A stretch of DNA of 64,000 nucleotides from Halochromatium sp. (GCA_010912705.1 POWB01000003.1:124001-188000); one strand, 5' to 3'; shown: positions 17,396-25,746, counted from the stretch's first letter. Made by a program: numbers and translations. The notes: generated by a model from the sequence alone, not told the origin.

Positions 17396-17812
17396 ATGGG
17401 CAACAGAGGCCAGATACCCATGATCGAGCATCATTTCCGCGTTGCACTCCACGACACCGATGCGGCCGGAGTGCTGTTCTTCGCGCATCTGTTCCGCCAT
17501 GCCCATGATGCCTATGAGGCGATGATGGCGAGGATCGGCTGGCCCGTCGATGGTCTGATTCGTGGGCGTCAGATCGGCCTGCCGCTAGTGCATGTCGAAG
17601 CCGATTTTCGGCGACCGATGCGGCATGGCGATCAGGTCGATGTCGTCATCGAGCTGCAGGATCTGAGCGAGCGACGTTTCAGCTTGGCCTATGGGTTTTT
17701 CATTGGCACGCATGAGGTGGCAACGGCGCTTAGCATCCACGTCGCGATCGACCCGCGCACCGGTAAGAGCCAAGCGCTGCCGGAATCCCTCGTCAGCGCC
17801 CTCTCCGCATGA
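17396..17812 (+). CDS. hotdog-fold acyl-CoA thioesterase (4HBT / DHNA-CoA type)
   Basis: A 138-residue hotdog-fold thioesterase. The active-site region HDTDAAGVLFFAHLFRHAHDAYEAMM matches the 4-hydroxybenzoyl-CoA thioesterase group, with the catalytic aspartate before AGV, and is like the 1,4-dihydroxy-2-naphthoyl-CoA thioesterases. PLVHVEADFRRPMRHGDQVDV is the conserved second half. ATG 17396 has GAGG 6 nt upstream; ATG 17420, which starts MIEHHFRV, has AGAGG 10 nt upstream and is equally possible. It follows the pterin-synthase-like gene by about 50 bp and probably shares its transcript. A role in menaquinone synthesis is possible, but no men gene is adjacent. Confidence 0.8.
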   Translation: MGNRGQIPMIEHHFRVALHDTDAAGVLFFAHLFRHAHDAYEAMMARIGWPVDGLIRGRQIGLPLVHVEADFRRPMRHGDQVDVVIELQDLSERRFSLAYGFFIGTHEVATALSIHVAIDPRTGKSQALPESLVSALSA

Positions 17813-17908
17813 TAATCCGCTGATCCCCTTATATTTTATCGAAAACTTGACAGCCCTTGAGCGGCTCTTTAAGGTTCGTCCGCACTGGTGTTGACGGCGT
17901 GAACATGG

Positions 17909-17942
17909 CTGAGATAAGGGCAGATTATTTCGATTATCTCAG
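17909..17942. promoter_or_regulatory. inverted repeat, possible operator of the acetyltransferase gene
   Basis: A perfect 9-bp inverted repeat CTGAGATAA ... TTATCTCAG with a 16-bp AT-rich centre, ending 6 bp before the ATG of the acetyltransferase. It could be an operator or an RNA hairpin over the start site. No regulator gene is adjacent. Confidence 0.35.
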
Positions 17943-17948
17943 GCATTT

Positions 17949-18506
17949 ATGAGCGGCAATATCAGCATGCAGTTTTCGACCAACACCCAAGACCGAGAAA
18001 AGGCGATCATCGAGCTGTTCCGCGCCACCTTCACCGCCTCCGAAGGCGCGGAAGAAGGCGCCCTGATTGGCGATCTGGTGAAAAATCTGCTTGCCAGCAC
18101 AGCGGAGCAGGATCGCTTCGTCTTCATCGCCGAGGAAAAGGGCGCCATCATCGGCGGTATCCTTTTCTCAAGACTGACCTATGAGCAGGATGAGCGGACC
18201 GTCTTCGTGCTTGCCCCGGTCGCCGTGGCGACTGATCAGCAAGGCAAGGGCATCGGGCAACGCCTGCTGCACCAGGGTCTGGCCGCGTTGCGCAGCGCCG
18301 GCGTCGACATCGCCATGACCTACGGCGATCCCGGCTACTATGCCAAGGTCGGTTTCAAGCCGATCAGTGAGGCGGATGCACCAGCCCCCTTCAAGCTGCA
18401 GCAGCCCGAAGGCTGGCTGGCGCAGTCGTTGACAGACCGGGCGATGACGCCGCTCAAAGGACCGTCACGCTGTGTCGAGGCACTCAACGATCCGGTCTTT
18501 TGGTAG
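17949..18506 (+). CDS. GNAT family N-acetyltransferase (YhbS-like)
   Basis: A 185-residue acetyl-CoA-dependent acetyltransferase. The acetyl-CoA loop reads VATDQQGKGIGQRLLHQGLAAL (motif A, Q/RxxGxG/A), preceded by VFVLAPVAV and followed by MTYGDPGYYAKVGFKPI. This arrangement with the GDPxYYxxxGF motif is that of the YhbS group. The substrate is not known. The C-terminus ends NDPVFW and the stop is intact. It sits alone behind an inverted repeat, and the broken phnE gene follows 20 bp later. Confidence 0.85.
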   Translation: MSGNISMQFSTNTQDREKAIIELFRATFTASEGAEEGALIGDLVKNLLASTAEQDRFVFIAEEKGAIIGGILFSRLTYEQDERTVFVLAPVAVATDQQGKGIGQRLLHQGLAALRSAGVDIAMTYGDPGYYAKVGFKPISEADAPAPFKLQQPEGWLAQSLTDRAMTPLKGPSRCVEALNDPVFW

Positions 18507-18527
18507 GGGCGATCCGCATGGACTCCG

Positions 18528-18821
18528 ATGGTCTTGCCACGCTGGTCTTACCTGGACCAACTGTGGCGACCGCTCTGGGATCGACCCGCAGCAAGTCGAA
18601 GTGGTTCGCGTGACCGGTGCCGGCCCCATCCAGATCTTGGACTACGCCATCATGCCTCAGGTGCTGCCGGCATCGCCCTGTTCCGCTGGGATATCAACAT
18701 TCGCGAAGCGACGGTACTCGGGCTGGTTGGCGCGGGCGGCATCGGACTGCAGATCAAGGCCTCGGTCGATACCCTCGCCTGGCCGCAGGTGACGCTCATC
18801 TTTATCGTCATCCTTGCAACG
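18528..18821 (+). pseudogene. remnant of phosphonate ABC permease (phnE)
   Basis: Three blocks recall PhnE in order but need frame changes. First, RWSYLDQLWRPLWD in frame with 18528. Second, PQQVEVVRVTGAGPIQILDYAIMPQVLPA in another frame (about 18588-18670). Third, GIALFRWDINIREATVLGLVGAGGIGLQI and TLIFIVILAT back in the first frame, up to 18821. The middle of the protein is deleted and the C-terminus is cut where the reverse-strand cation-efflux fragment begins. The family call rests on the conserved FRWDINxREATVxGLVGAGGIG motif. No phnC or phnD is present. Confidence 0.8.
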
Positions 18822-19050
18822 GATAGCGGTCGTTGTCTGGACGCATCACTAGCGCCGACACCCGCAGCGACAACAGGGCCAGCGCGAAACCGACCAGCGA
18901 ATAGGCACCGTCGATCAACACCGCCTGGTAGTCAGTCGCGAGCGCAAAGCCGAAACCCAATGCGGCCATACACAAATTGCCCAAGACGGTAACCAGGATG
19001 GCTTGCTTCTCGGCAAGGATAGGGTCAGGCGTTTGGACAGGGCATGTCAC
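18808..19050 (-). pseudogene. truncated cation diffusion facilitator N-terminus
   Basis: A reverse-strand reading frame beginning at GTG 19050, 4 bp after the stop of the outer-membrane protein gene. It encodes LAEKQAILVTVLGNLCMAAL, FALATDYQAVLIDGAYSLVG and RVSALVMRPDNDRYP, which fits the first 80 residues of cation-efflux (CDF) proteins, where RPDDERFPFGY is expected next. The homology stops at DRYP, at about 18820, exactly where the phnE fragment of the other strand begins, and a stop follows within three codons. A full CDF protein has about 300 residues, so this is a fragment. Confidence 0.7.
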
Positions 19051-19054
19051 GGCG

Positions 19055-20332
19055 TCAGAAGTTGTAACTGATTGAGGTGCCGATCTTGGTGTAGTTCGGC
19101 GGTTCCTCGCCCGAAAAATCGACGCGGACCAGATAACCAGCCAAATCAATGCGCTTGCTTAGCGGATAGCTAAAAAACAGATCCAACTCCACCGAATCGC
19201 GCCCAATCGCATCGTTTCGGCCAATACCGAGGGCCGGTTGCAACCTGATCTTGCCAAGTGTTATCGAACCATCGATATAGAATAGATGAGCGTTGTTTTG
19301 GTCGTTGTAGGGATACAGATCATCTTCCTGCAACGGGTCGAAATCGGCAAAAAGTCCGGCACCGGTATCAAGTGATCCATGACCGATCCAGAATACGCCG
19401 ATGCCGGCCGAAAAGTCCTGTCCCTTAATGCCGGAGTGGATCCGTCCGGACCAGACATCCTCGTACTCCGGCGCAAAGGCGGACGGAAAGCGATTTTGGT
19501 AGTAGGCCAGGATCAATTCGGATGTCCACCGCGTACTTCCAGTGTCCTCAGAAGGAGCGTTGGTATGCGCGGTCAACGGCCAGGTACTGACAGGCAATGA
19601 CAAGTCGATGGTAGCGCCATAGACGCCGAGCACCGCTTCCTGATAGTTAACGAACGGCGATACCCTCAGATGCGGCCCCAGTGGAAGTTGGGCACTGACA
19701 GCGAGAAAGGCGTCTCCGGCTTTCAAATGCACGGCGTTCACGTTGCGCCAGCCCGTGATACCCCATGCATCGTAATTGGTGGTGGAGTACTTGATCCAAC
19801 GATTCATCACGGTCAGATCGAGCGTGGTTTCTGTCGGAAATTTGATGGTGAATCCGGCACCCTGCTGGCTGTCGCCGTCGAGCGCAGGATTATCGGGAAA
19901 AGCACGTCGCCCAATGGTCACCCCATACGCTGAAGATGGTGCATGCCAATTGACGAACAGGTCGCGCACATCAACAGGCTGTTGGAATACGTTGTCGAAA
20001 TCACCGCTGGACTGCTGCCACAGATCGGTCACGCCCAGTGCCGTCCCTCCAACGCGTAGGCCGTGCCAGGGAGCGCTAATTCCACTTGCCTGCGCGAATC
20101 CCCAGGCCAGACCATGGTCTACGCCATTGTCATCGGCCAGATAATTGATAGCAGTACCAACCGCTCCGTTAAGGAGACCATTGTCCGAAGGGTGCGAATC
20201 CGACGCTGCGCTTTGGGCTCTGCCGCCAAGCATCCACACCACGGCCAACAGGCAGCTGTGGTATCGCCAATGCGACCAGACGCGCGTTGAAAAGTTACTT
20301 CTGTAATAATGATGACTTCCCCCGTAAAACAT
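19055..20332 (-). CDS. putative outer-membrane porin (OprD/MOMP-like)
   Basis: A 425-residue exported protein with the look of an outer-membrane channel. A hydrophobic stretch CLLAVVWMLGG ending near AQSAA (about residue 43) is a likely signal peptide. The mature part has alternating polar and aromatic strands and ends SYPLSKRIDLAGYL ... YTKIGTSISYNF, with terminal phenylalanine. Segments such as WGITGWRNVNAVHLKAGDAFL and VSPFVNYQEAVLGVYGATIDL recall OprD-like and MOMP-like porins. The start is uncertain: ATG 20332 has no ribosome binding site and gives a long basic region before the hydrophobic core. The truncated cation-efflux gene once followed in the same operon. Confidence 0.6.
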   Translation of the reverse strand: MFYGGSHHYYRSNFSTRVWSHWRYHSCLLAVVWMLGGRAQSAASDSHPSDNGLLNGAVGTAINYLADDNGVDHGLAWGFAQASGISAPWHGLRVGGTALGVTDLWQQSSGDFDNVFQQPVDVRDLFVNWHAPSSAYGVTIGRRAFPDNPALDGDSQQGAGFTIKFPTETTLDLTVMNRWIKYSTTNYDAWGITGWRNVNAVHLKAGDAFLAVSAQLPLGPHLRVSPFVNYQEAVLGVYGATIDLSLPVSTWPLTAHTNAPSEDTGSTRWTSELILAYYQNRFPSAFAPEYEDVWSGRIHSGIKGQDFSAGIGVFWIGHGSLDTGAGLFADFDPLQEDDLYPYNDQNNAHLFYIDGSITLGKIRLQPALGIGRNDAIGRDSVELDLFFSYPLSKRIDLAGYLVRVDFSGEEPPNYTKIGTSISYNF

Positions 20333-20375
20333 TTATTAGTAATTATACATATCAAGGATGCAAGCCTGAATCGAA

Positions 20376-20555
20376 ACGGAAATTACCGATATGGCGCTCA
20401 ATGGAAGCGGTATTCGCGATACAGCTCGGATTTTGAAATTAAGCCCTTCCACAGTCATTGAAGAGTTAAAAAAAGAATCCCAGCTCCAACCAGTCAACCA
20501 AAATCATCTTGAAAACAGAAAAAATCCATCAGAAATACAAGTAGTTGCAAAGTAA
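20376..20555 (+). mobile_element. IS1-family transposase (InsA-like) remnant
   Basis: An AT-rich stretch whose frame reads ITDMALNGSGIRDTARILK then LSPSTVIEELKKES, close to the helix-turn-helix end of IS1-family InsA (MxLNGSGIRDTARVLxIS). It continues into an unrelated tail to TAA at 20555. An in-frame stop lies just upstream of it. No InsB catalytic part and no clear terminal repeats are visible, so only a scrap of the element remains. The gap 20333-20643 holds this, the hairpin at 20568 and nothing else I recognise. Confidence 0.65.
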
Positions 20556-20567
20556 TTTGATAGCAAG

Positions 20568-20594
20568 GGCCGCGCGATGAGGGGACGCGCGGCC
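20568..20594 (-). terminator. GC-rich hairpin downstream of the MFS gene
   Basis: A perfect 9-bp stem GGCCGCGCG/CGCGCGGCC with a 9-nt loop, 50 bp beyond the stop of the MFS transporter gene. No good T-run follows on the minus strand, so termination is likely but not certain. Confidence 0.5.
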
Positions 20595-20643
20595 TTAGCG
20601 ATCACCGCAACACAGGATGGGCCGAGCAGCCTATTCCTTAGAA

Positions 20644-22137
20644 CTACTCGAGCTCCTCCAGATTCTTCCCGGCGGTCTCGATACGGAACAGCCAGGTGAT
20701 CAGCGCACCGGCCAGGGATGTGCCCACCAGGATCGCGAGCAGCGTCTCGGTGCCGATCTGCGCCAGCAGCACCGGAAACAAGAACGCTGTGGTCACGGCG
20801 CCGATCTTCGCGAACGAGGCAGCAAAGCCCGCGCCCTTGCCGCGGATGCGGGTCGGGAAGACCTCTCCGGCGATCAGATAGGTCTGCGCATTCGGCCCCA
20901 TGTTGGTCATGAAGTTGAACAGCATGAAGCCGATGACCAGCAAGGCCATTTGCAGCGGACCGCTCAGAGTCTGCGAGAACGCAGCTAAGGCCAGCCCCAG
21001 CGCACAGCCGATGAAACCGATGGTCTGCAGCCGGATGCGCCCGATCTTATCGGTCAGGAGCACCGCGGCGATGATGCCGACGATCAGCAACACATCAAGC
21101 AGCGCCGCCCCTTTCGCGGCCAGGATGTCGTTGTGGATGATGGCCGTCAGGTTGTGCGGGTGCGTGGTCTGATGACCCAGTGCGGCGGCCAGGATGGTGG
21201 GTGTGAAGATGCCGATGCCATAGGTGCCCAGGTCTTGCAGGAACCAGGGAACCGAAGCGAGGATGGTCGCGCGCCCGCTCTTGCGGGTAAAGAGCTGCCC
21301 ATAGCCGCGCTTGGGCCGCGACTTCTGATCGCTCGCGGCCTCCTCAGCTGGATTATCAAGCGTCACCTGCTTGGGATACTTCGGCTCGCGCTCTAGCAGC
21401 CGCATCAATTCCTGCTGTGCCTCGGCGACCCGACCCCGCTCAAGCAGCCAATGTGCGCTGCGGGAGATGGAGAGGCGACCGATGATGACCAAGATCGCCG
21501 GGATGATCGCTGTGGCATACATCCAGCGCCAGGCCGTCACGTCCTGCAGATTGGCCAGGATCAGGTAGCCCACAGCAGTGCCTACCAGAGCGCCGACGGC
21601 CTGGAAGCCGAAGGCACTCAATACCAATTTGCCTCGATCCTTGCTCGGGATGCTCTCGGAGATCACCAGATGCGCGGTGGGATAATCACAGCCGAGCGCC
21701 AGTCCAACGCCGAACAAGAAGACCACCAGCCAAGGAAAGCTCGGACTCAGACTCAGGGCGATCAGGAAGACGACGAAGAGGATCATCTCAACGATGAACA
21801 TCCGCTTGCGCCCAAAGGTGTCGGCTAGGCCGCCCAAGGCTGAGGCGCCGATCAGGATGCCGGCCAAGGTCGCCGCTCCAACCACACCTTTCTCCGCCGC
21901 CGAAAGTCCGAACTCGACCACCATCAGTGGCAGGGCCACACCGGTCATGAAGACCACCAGGCCCTCGAAGAACTTGCCTGCGGTGGCCAGAATCCAGATG
22001 CGCCACTGCATCCGCGTCAACGGCACACTGGGGGTGCCGGTGCCGTCGGGCCAGAAGGGTGTCTCGTCGATGTAGCTTTGGACGCTTCTGGGCTGCAGGT
22101 GACTCACGTCCGAAGCGTTGGCGCCGGTACTACTCAT
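20644..22137 (-). CDS. MFS transporter, sugar/metabolite porter type
   Basis: A 497-residue major-facilitator transporter with 12 predicted membrane segments. The conserved inter-helix loop reads GGLADTFGRKRMFIVEM (G-x-L-a-D-r-x-G-r-k/r). The second-half copy is LTDKIGRIRLQTIGF, and the PETKG-like end is replaced by ETAGKNLEELE, as in the sugar porter subfamily. The central loop (about residues 225-290) is charged. The substrate cannot be told; sugar porter and metabolite:H+ symporter groups share these motifs. It stands alone, with about 130 bp to the small ORF upstream on the same strand. Confidence 0.85.
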   Translation of the reverse strand: MSSTGANASDVSHLQPRSVQSYIDETPFWPDGTGTPSVPLTRMQWRIWILATAGKFFEGLVVFMTGVALPLMVVEFGLSAAEKGVVGAATLAGILIGASALGGLADTFGRKRMFIVEMILFVVFLIALSLSPSFPWLVVFLFGVGLALGCDYPTAHLVISESIPSKDRGKLVLSAFGFQAVGALVGTAVGYLILANLQDVTAWRWMYATAIIPAILVIIGRLSISRSAHWLLERGRVAEAQQELMRLLEREPKYPKQVTLDNPAEEAASDQKSRPKRGYGQLFTRKSGRATILASVPWFLQDLGTYGIGIFTPTILAAALGHQTTHPHNLTAIIHNDILAAKGAALLDVLLIVGIIAAVLLTDKIGRIRLQTIGFIGCALGLALAAFSQTLSGPLQMALLVIGFMLFNFMTNMGPNAQTYLIAGEVFPTRIRGKGAGFAASFAKIGAVTTAFLFPVLLAQIGTETLLAILVGTSLAGALITWLFRIETAGKNLEELE

Positions 22138-22267
22138 GGGCTTTGCTCGCTTGCTCTAGAGGATGTAGAGCCTTCAACCCTAACGAATCTTTATGACGAT
22201 CTCGTGGTCGGCAGGAGATCTGGATAGTCGGGAAACCCGAAGCGGGCGTAGGGTCGATGTTGGCCGA

Positions 22268-22552
22268 TTAGCCCCTCTCTGGCCGGTCTAGAACAGCGCA
22301 AGATACCCGGCGAGCAAGATACTTCGCTAAGGCTGCGTGACGATGTCTCAACTCAGAGCGCTCGTCCGATGGGTCGAGTCTGCCCGTCAGCCGCTCCAGC
22401 CGAGCCACCATGAGACCCAGTCGGTCGATGTCATCCGGCTCAAACCTCACTGACGCCTCAGGCTCATGGGGATCGCTGTTCAGGCTGAGCATGCGCTCGA
22501 TCATGCGAAACAGCTCATGCACGGCCTGCTGGCACTGAAGGTCGGTGCTCAT
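22268..22552 (-). CDS. small hypothetical protein
   Basis: A 94-residue acidic and basic, mainly helical protein with no membrane segment, starting MSTDLQCQQAVHELFRMIERML. A leucine-rich arginine helix (LGLMVARLERLTGRLD) is visible. I recognise no family. The start at 22552 is preferred over 22579 because the extra nine residues look non-coding; no strong ribosome binding site precedes either. It lies 44 bp after another tiny ORF in the same direction, and the two may form a small operon. Coding seems likely from the even residue composition, but it could be spurious. Confidence 0.5.
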   Translation of the reverse strand: MSTDLQCQQAVHELFRMIERMLSLNSDPHEPEASVRFEPDDIDRLGLMVARLERLTGRLDPSDERSELRHRHAALAKYLARRVSCAVLDRPERG

Positions 22553-22595
22553 CTGGATCGCCCTATTGAATGATCCCATTGAATGTGCCTATTAA

Positions 22596-22808
22596 TCATT
22601 CCCAAGGAAACTCAAGCCAAGCCTCCAACTCCTGGAGCAAGGCGCTGCCGTTGCCGCCATCGGCTGAGATCGGTGTCATCGACATCGGCTCGACCAGCCG
22701 ATAACGGCGCTCATCACTCTGTTCGTCATCAATCACGAGTCGCAGCCCGACACGCTGCGCCAATCCGCTCACACGATGCTCAAGGAACGCTGACATGGAA
22801 GTCACCAT
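22596..22808 (-). CDS. tiny hypothetical protein
   Basis: A 70-residue ORF, or 66 from ATG 22796: MSAFLEHRVSGLAQRVGLRLVIDDE and ending LLQELEAWLEFPWE. It has a tryptophan-rich acidic C-terminus and no membrane segment, and I do not recognise it. It precedes the 94-residue ORF in the same orientation. Support is only the plausible composition and the operon-like arrangement. Confidence 0.4.
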   Translation of the reverse strand: MVTSMSAFLEHRVSGLAQRVGLRLVIDDEQSDERRYRLVEPMSMTPISADGGNGSALLQELEAWLEFPWE

Positions 22809-23097
22809 CAGGTTTGAGAAGCTAGCGCGACAGTACCCGAGGCTGGTGTCATCAGGATCACCGTTCGGTGAAGGGTCGATGAAGATTCATCGCAAAATCA
22901 ATGAATCAGGCTAGTAGTCGCTTTGCTCATCGGCGATGGCCCTGTCTCCACTCAATCGGGGCCGGCTCTCAAGCGCACGGGGATGCGATTTCATGAAAAC
23001 GCCACCTCGCCGTCACCGTCGGGCAACCAGAATCCGCTAACTTTTGTGCACTGCAACAATCTTCGTCGTCATCGGCGAACGGCCTCGGCGCGACGAC
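22809..23097. other. intergenic leader, nothing coding seen
   Basis: The spacer between the tiny minus-strand ORF and the plus-strand acetyl-CoA operon. It holds a perfect 7-bp inverted repeat GATTCAT ... ATGAATC (22884-22907, 10-nt loop), which might be an operator or terminator hairpin. The promoter for the downstream operon should lie here; I cannot place it. Confidence 0.4.
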
Positions 23098-24522
23098 ATG
23101 CTTCCGGTGCACAACATGCCTGATTTCCTCGAAAATCGGATCTACAGCGAAATCCAGCTCGGTCAAACCGCCGAGCTTCAGCGCACGCTGACCCGCGATG
23201 ATGTCGCCCTCTTTAGCAAGGTGTCCGGCGACCTGAACCCGATCCACATGGATGAGGAGTACGCCCGCGCGCAGGGTGCACAGGGTGTCGTCGGTCATAG
23301 CCTCTGGGCCACTGGCCTGGTCTCCAGCCTGCTCGCCAATGTGCTCCCGGGGCCGGGGACGGTCTATCGCAGCCAAGACGCCGAGTTCCATCGCCAAGTC
23401 CGGCTCGGTGACAGCCTCACGGCCTGGGTCCGGGTGCTGGAGAAGCTGCCCGAGGACTGCATCGCGTTCGAGTGTCGAGTCTCCAATCAGGACGGGGATT
23501 TGGTGATGACCGGTCGCGCCGTCGTGGTCGCCCCTACTGAAAAGCAGCGCATCGAGGTCGCGGACCTGGCCGATGTCTCGGTGCGTCATCATGACAGCTT
23601 CAGCGCGCTGTTCGACAAGGTGCGGGCGCTCGAGCCGATCCCCACCGCCATCGTCCACCCGGTGGACCAAGTCTCGCTGCAGGGTGCGATGGAAGCCGCC
23701 GAGGCGAGCTTCATCACGCCGATCCTGGTCGGCCCTGAGCAGCGCATCCGCGCGGTCGCCGAGGAGCATAAGATCGACATCGGCGGCGCCAAGATCCTCG
23801 ATGTCGAGCACAGCCACGCCGCGGCCGCCCGCGCCGTTGAGCTGATCCGCGAAGGCACCGCCGAGGTCCTGATGAAGGGCAGCCTGCACACCGACGAGGT
23901 GCTGAGCGCGGTGCTGAACAAGGCAACCGGGATTCGCACCGCGCGGCGCATCAGCCACATCTTCGTGATGGACGTGCCGACCTATCCGAAGCTGCTGCTG
24001 ATCTCCGATGCGGCCGTGAATATTGCGCCGGACCTCGACGCCAAGGCCGATATCTGCCAGAACGCCATCGACCTGGCACGCACGGTGGGTGTCGAGCGGC
24101 CCAAGGTGGCGATCCTGTCGGCGGTCGAGACGATCCGCCCGAAGATCCAGTCGACGCTGGACGCCGCGGCACTGTGCAAGATGGCCGATCGCGGCCAGAT
24201 CCAGGGCGGGGTGCTGGATGGCCCGCTGGCGATGGACAACGCGATCAACCTGGAGGCGGCACGGATCAAGAAGATCGACTCCGAGGTGGCGGGGGTTGCC
24301 GATGTCCTCATCGCGCCGGATCTAGAGGCCGGGAACATCCTGGCCAAGCAGCTGATCTTCCTCGCCAACGCCGAGGCCGCCGGCATCGTGCTCGGCGCCC
24401 GGGTGCCGATCATCCTCACCTCGCGCGCCGACAGCGTGCGCACCCGACGCGCCTCGGCCGCCACCGCGGTGCTGCATGCCCATGCGGTGCGCCAAGGGCT
24501 GCTCGACAAGCCTGCGCACTGA
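23098..24522 (+). CDS. bifunctional enoyl-CoA hydratase/phosphate acetyltransferase
   Basis: A fusion of about 475 residues. The N-terminal MaoC-like domain (to about 150) has the hydratase motif SGDLNPIHMDEEYA with catalytic aspartate and histidine, and GVVGHSLWATGLVSSLLANVLPGPG. It would make (R)-3-hydroxyacyl-CoA from enoyl-CoA. The C-terminal domain is a phosphotransacetylase, interconverting acyl-CoA and acyl phosphate: LMKGSLHTDEVLSAVLNK, RRISHIFVMDVPTYPKLLLISDAAVNIAPDL and QGGVLDGPLAMDNAIN are typical. It is followed 12 bp later by acetate kinase, which uses the acyl phosphate. ATG 23098 is chosen; ATG 23116 (MPDFLENR) and an upstream TTG at 23044 are alternatives, none with a good ribosome binding site. 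Confidence 0.9.
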   Translation: MLPVHNMPDFLENRIYSEIQLGQTAELQRTLTRDDVALFSKVSGDLNPIHMDEEYARAQGAQGVVGHSLWATGLVSSLLANVLPGPGTVYRSQDAEFHRQVRLGDSLTAWVRVLEKLPEDCIAFECRVSNQDGDLVMTGRAVVVAPTEKQRIEVADLADVSVRHHDSFSALFDKVRALEPIPTAIVHPVDQVSLQGAMEAAEASFITPILVGPEQRIRAVAEEHKIDIGGAKILDVEHSHAAAARAVELIREGTAEVLMKGSLHTDEVLSAVLNKATGIRTARRISHIFVMDVPTYPKLLLISDAAVNIAPDLDAKADICQNAIDLARTVGVERPKVAILSAVETIRPKIQSTLDAAALCKMADRGQIQGGVLDGPLAMDNAINLEAARIKKIDSEVAGVADVLIAPDLEAGNILAKQLIFLANAEAAGIVLGARVPIILTSRADSVRTRRASAATAVLHAHAVRQGLLDKPAH

Positions 24523-24534
24523 GGGGGATCGGCT

Positions 24535-25746
24535 ATGAATGCGTTATCCGATGAGCTGATCCTGACCCTGAACGCGGGGTCGTCCAGCATCAAGTTCGCG
24601 GTCTACGCCGCGCGAGCCGGCGAGACCGAGCCAGTCCTGCGCGCCAAGGGTCAGGTCGAGGGCATCGGCGTTCGGCCGCACTTCATCGCCAAGGGCGTCG
24701 AGGGCCAGCTACTCTCGGAGAGCTGGTGGGAGCCGGTCGCCGATGGCAAGGGGAGCGGTCATGCGCGGGCCTTCGAGCAGATCTGGAGCTGGCTCTCCAA
24801 CGTTGCCGACGGCGCGCAGATCATCGCCGTCGGCCACCGGGTCGCCCACGGTGGCGAGGCCTACGCAACGCCGGTACGGATCACGCCGGAGATCATTCAG
24901 GTGCTGGCCGGTCTGATCCCGCTGGTGCCGCTGCATCAGCCGAACAATCTGGCCGCGATCCGTGCCGTTGCGGCGGAGCATCCGGACCTGCCGCAGGTGG
25001 CCTGTTTCGATACCAGCTTCCACCGCGGCAGACCAAAGGTCACTGAGCAGTTCGGTCTGCCGCGGGCGCTGCTGGATCGAGGCGTCAAGCGTTACGGCTT
25101 CCATGGCCTGTCTTACGAATACATCGTCGAGAAATTGCGCTATCTCGCGCCCGAGATGGCCGACGGTCGCGTGGTCGTCGCCCATCTCGGCAGCGGCTGC
25201 AGCATGACCGCGATCCGTGAAGGCCGCAGCGTCGAGACCACCATGGGCTTCTCGGCGCTCGACGGCGTACCCATGGGCACCCGTCCCGGACTGTTGGACC
25301 CGGGCGTGCTCTTATTCCTGATGCGCGAAGACGGGCTCGGCGTCGAGGCCCTGGAGAGGCTCCTCTACAAGCAGTCCGGGCTGCTCGGTCTCTCCGGGGT
25401 CAGCAATGATCTGCGCGAGCTGCATCAGAGCGATGACCCAGGCGCCGCCGAGGCCATCGACTACTTCGTCTACCGCATCGGCCAGACCTTGGGCTCGCTC
25501 TGCGCCGCCATCGGCGGCCTGGATGCACTGGTGTTTACCGCCGGCGTCGGTGAGAACGACGCACAGATTCGCGCCCGCGTCTGCGCCGATGCCGCCTGGC
25601 TCGGCATTGAGATCGACCCGGACGCCAATGCCGCGAGAGAGCGCCGCATCAGCCCAGCGGGCCATCGGCCATCGGTCTGGGTCATCCCGACCGACGAGGA
25701 GCGGATGATCGCTCGACACACGCTGCGCATCGTCAGCAACGCCTGA
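24535..25746 (+). CDS. ackA: acetate kinase (acetate/propionate kinase)
   Basis: A 403-residue kinase that interconverts acyl phosphate plus ADP with acetate or propionate plus ATP. The phosphate loop is LTLNAGSSSIKFAVY, the substrate region HRVAHGGEAYATPV, and the catalytic arginine/histidine segment is FDTSFHRG and KRYGFHGLSYEYIVE. VVAHLGSGCSMTAIREGRSVETTMGFSAL and FTAGVGENDAQIR complete the ASKHA fold. The start is ATG 24535, following the PTA fusion by 12 bp. The gene order with the PTA fusion and the DUF3141 gene is a recurring group in Proteobacteria and points to acyl-CoA/PHA-linked energy recovery. Confidence 0.95.
   Translation: MNALSDELILTLNAGSSSIKFAVYAARAGETEPVLRAKGQVEGIGVRPHFIAKGVEGQLLSESWWEPVADGKGSGHARAFEQIWSWLSNVADGAQIIAVGHRVAHGGEAYATPVRITPEIIQVLAGLIPLVPLHQPNNLAAIRAVAAEHPDLPQVACFDTSFHRGRPKVTEQFGLPRALLDRGVKRYGFHGLSYEYIVEKLRYLAPEMADGRVVVAHLGSGCSMTAIREGRSVETTMGFSALDGVPMGTRPGLLDPGVLLFLMREDGLGVEALERLLYKQSGLLGLSGVSNDLRELHQSDDPGAAEAIDYFVYRIGQTLGSLCAAIGGLDALVFTAGVGENDAQIRARVCADAAWLGIEIDPDANAARERRISPAGHRPSVWVIPTDEERMIARHTLRIVSNA

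Noticed and set aside
22969..23958. minus-strand ORF of 329 codons
   Set aside because: Antisense to the MaoC-PTA fusion; composition is that of a reverse-complement frame.
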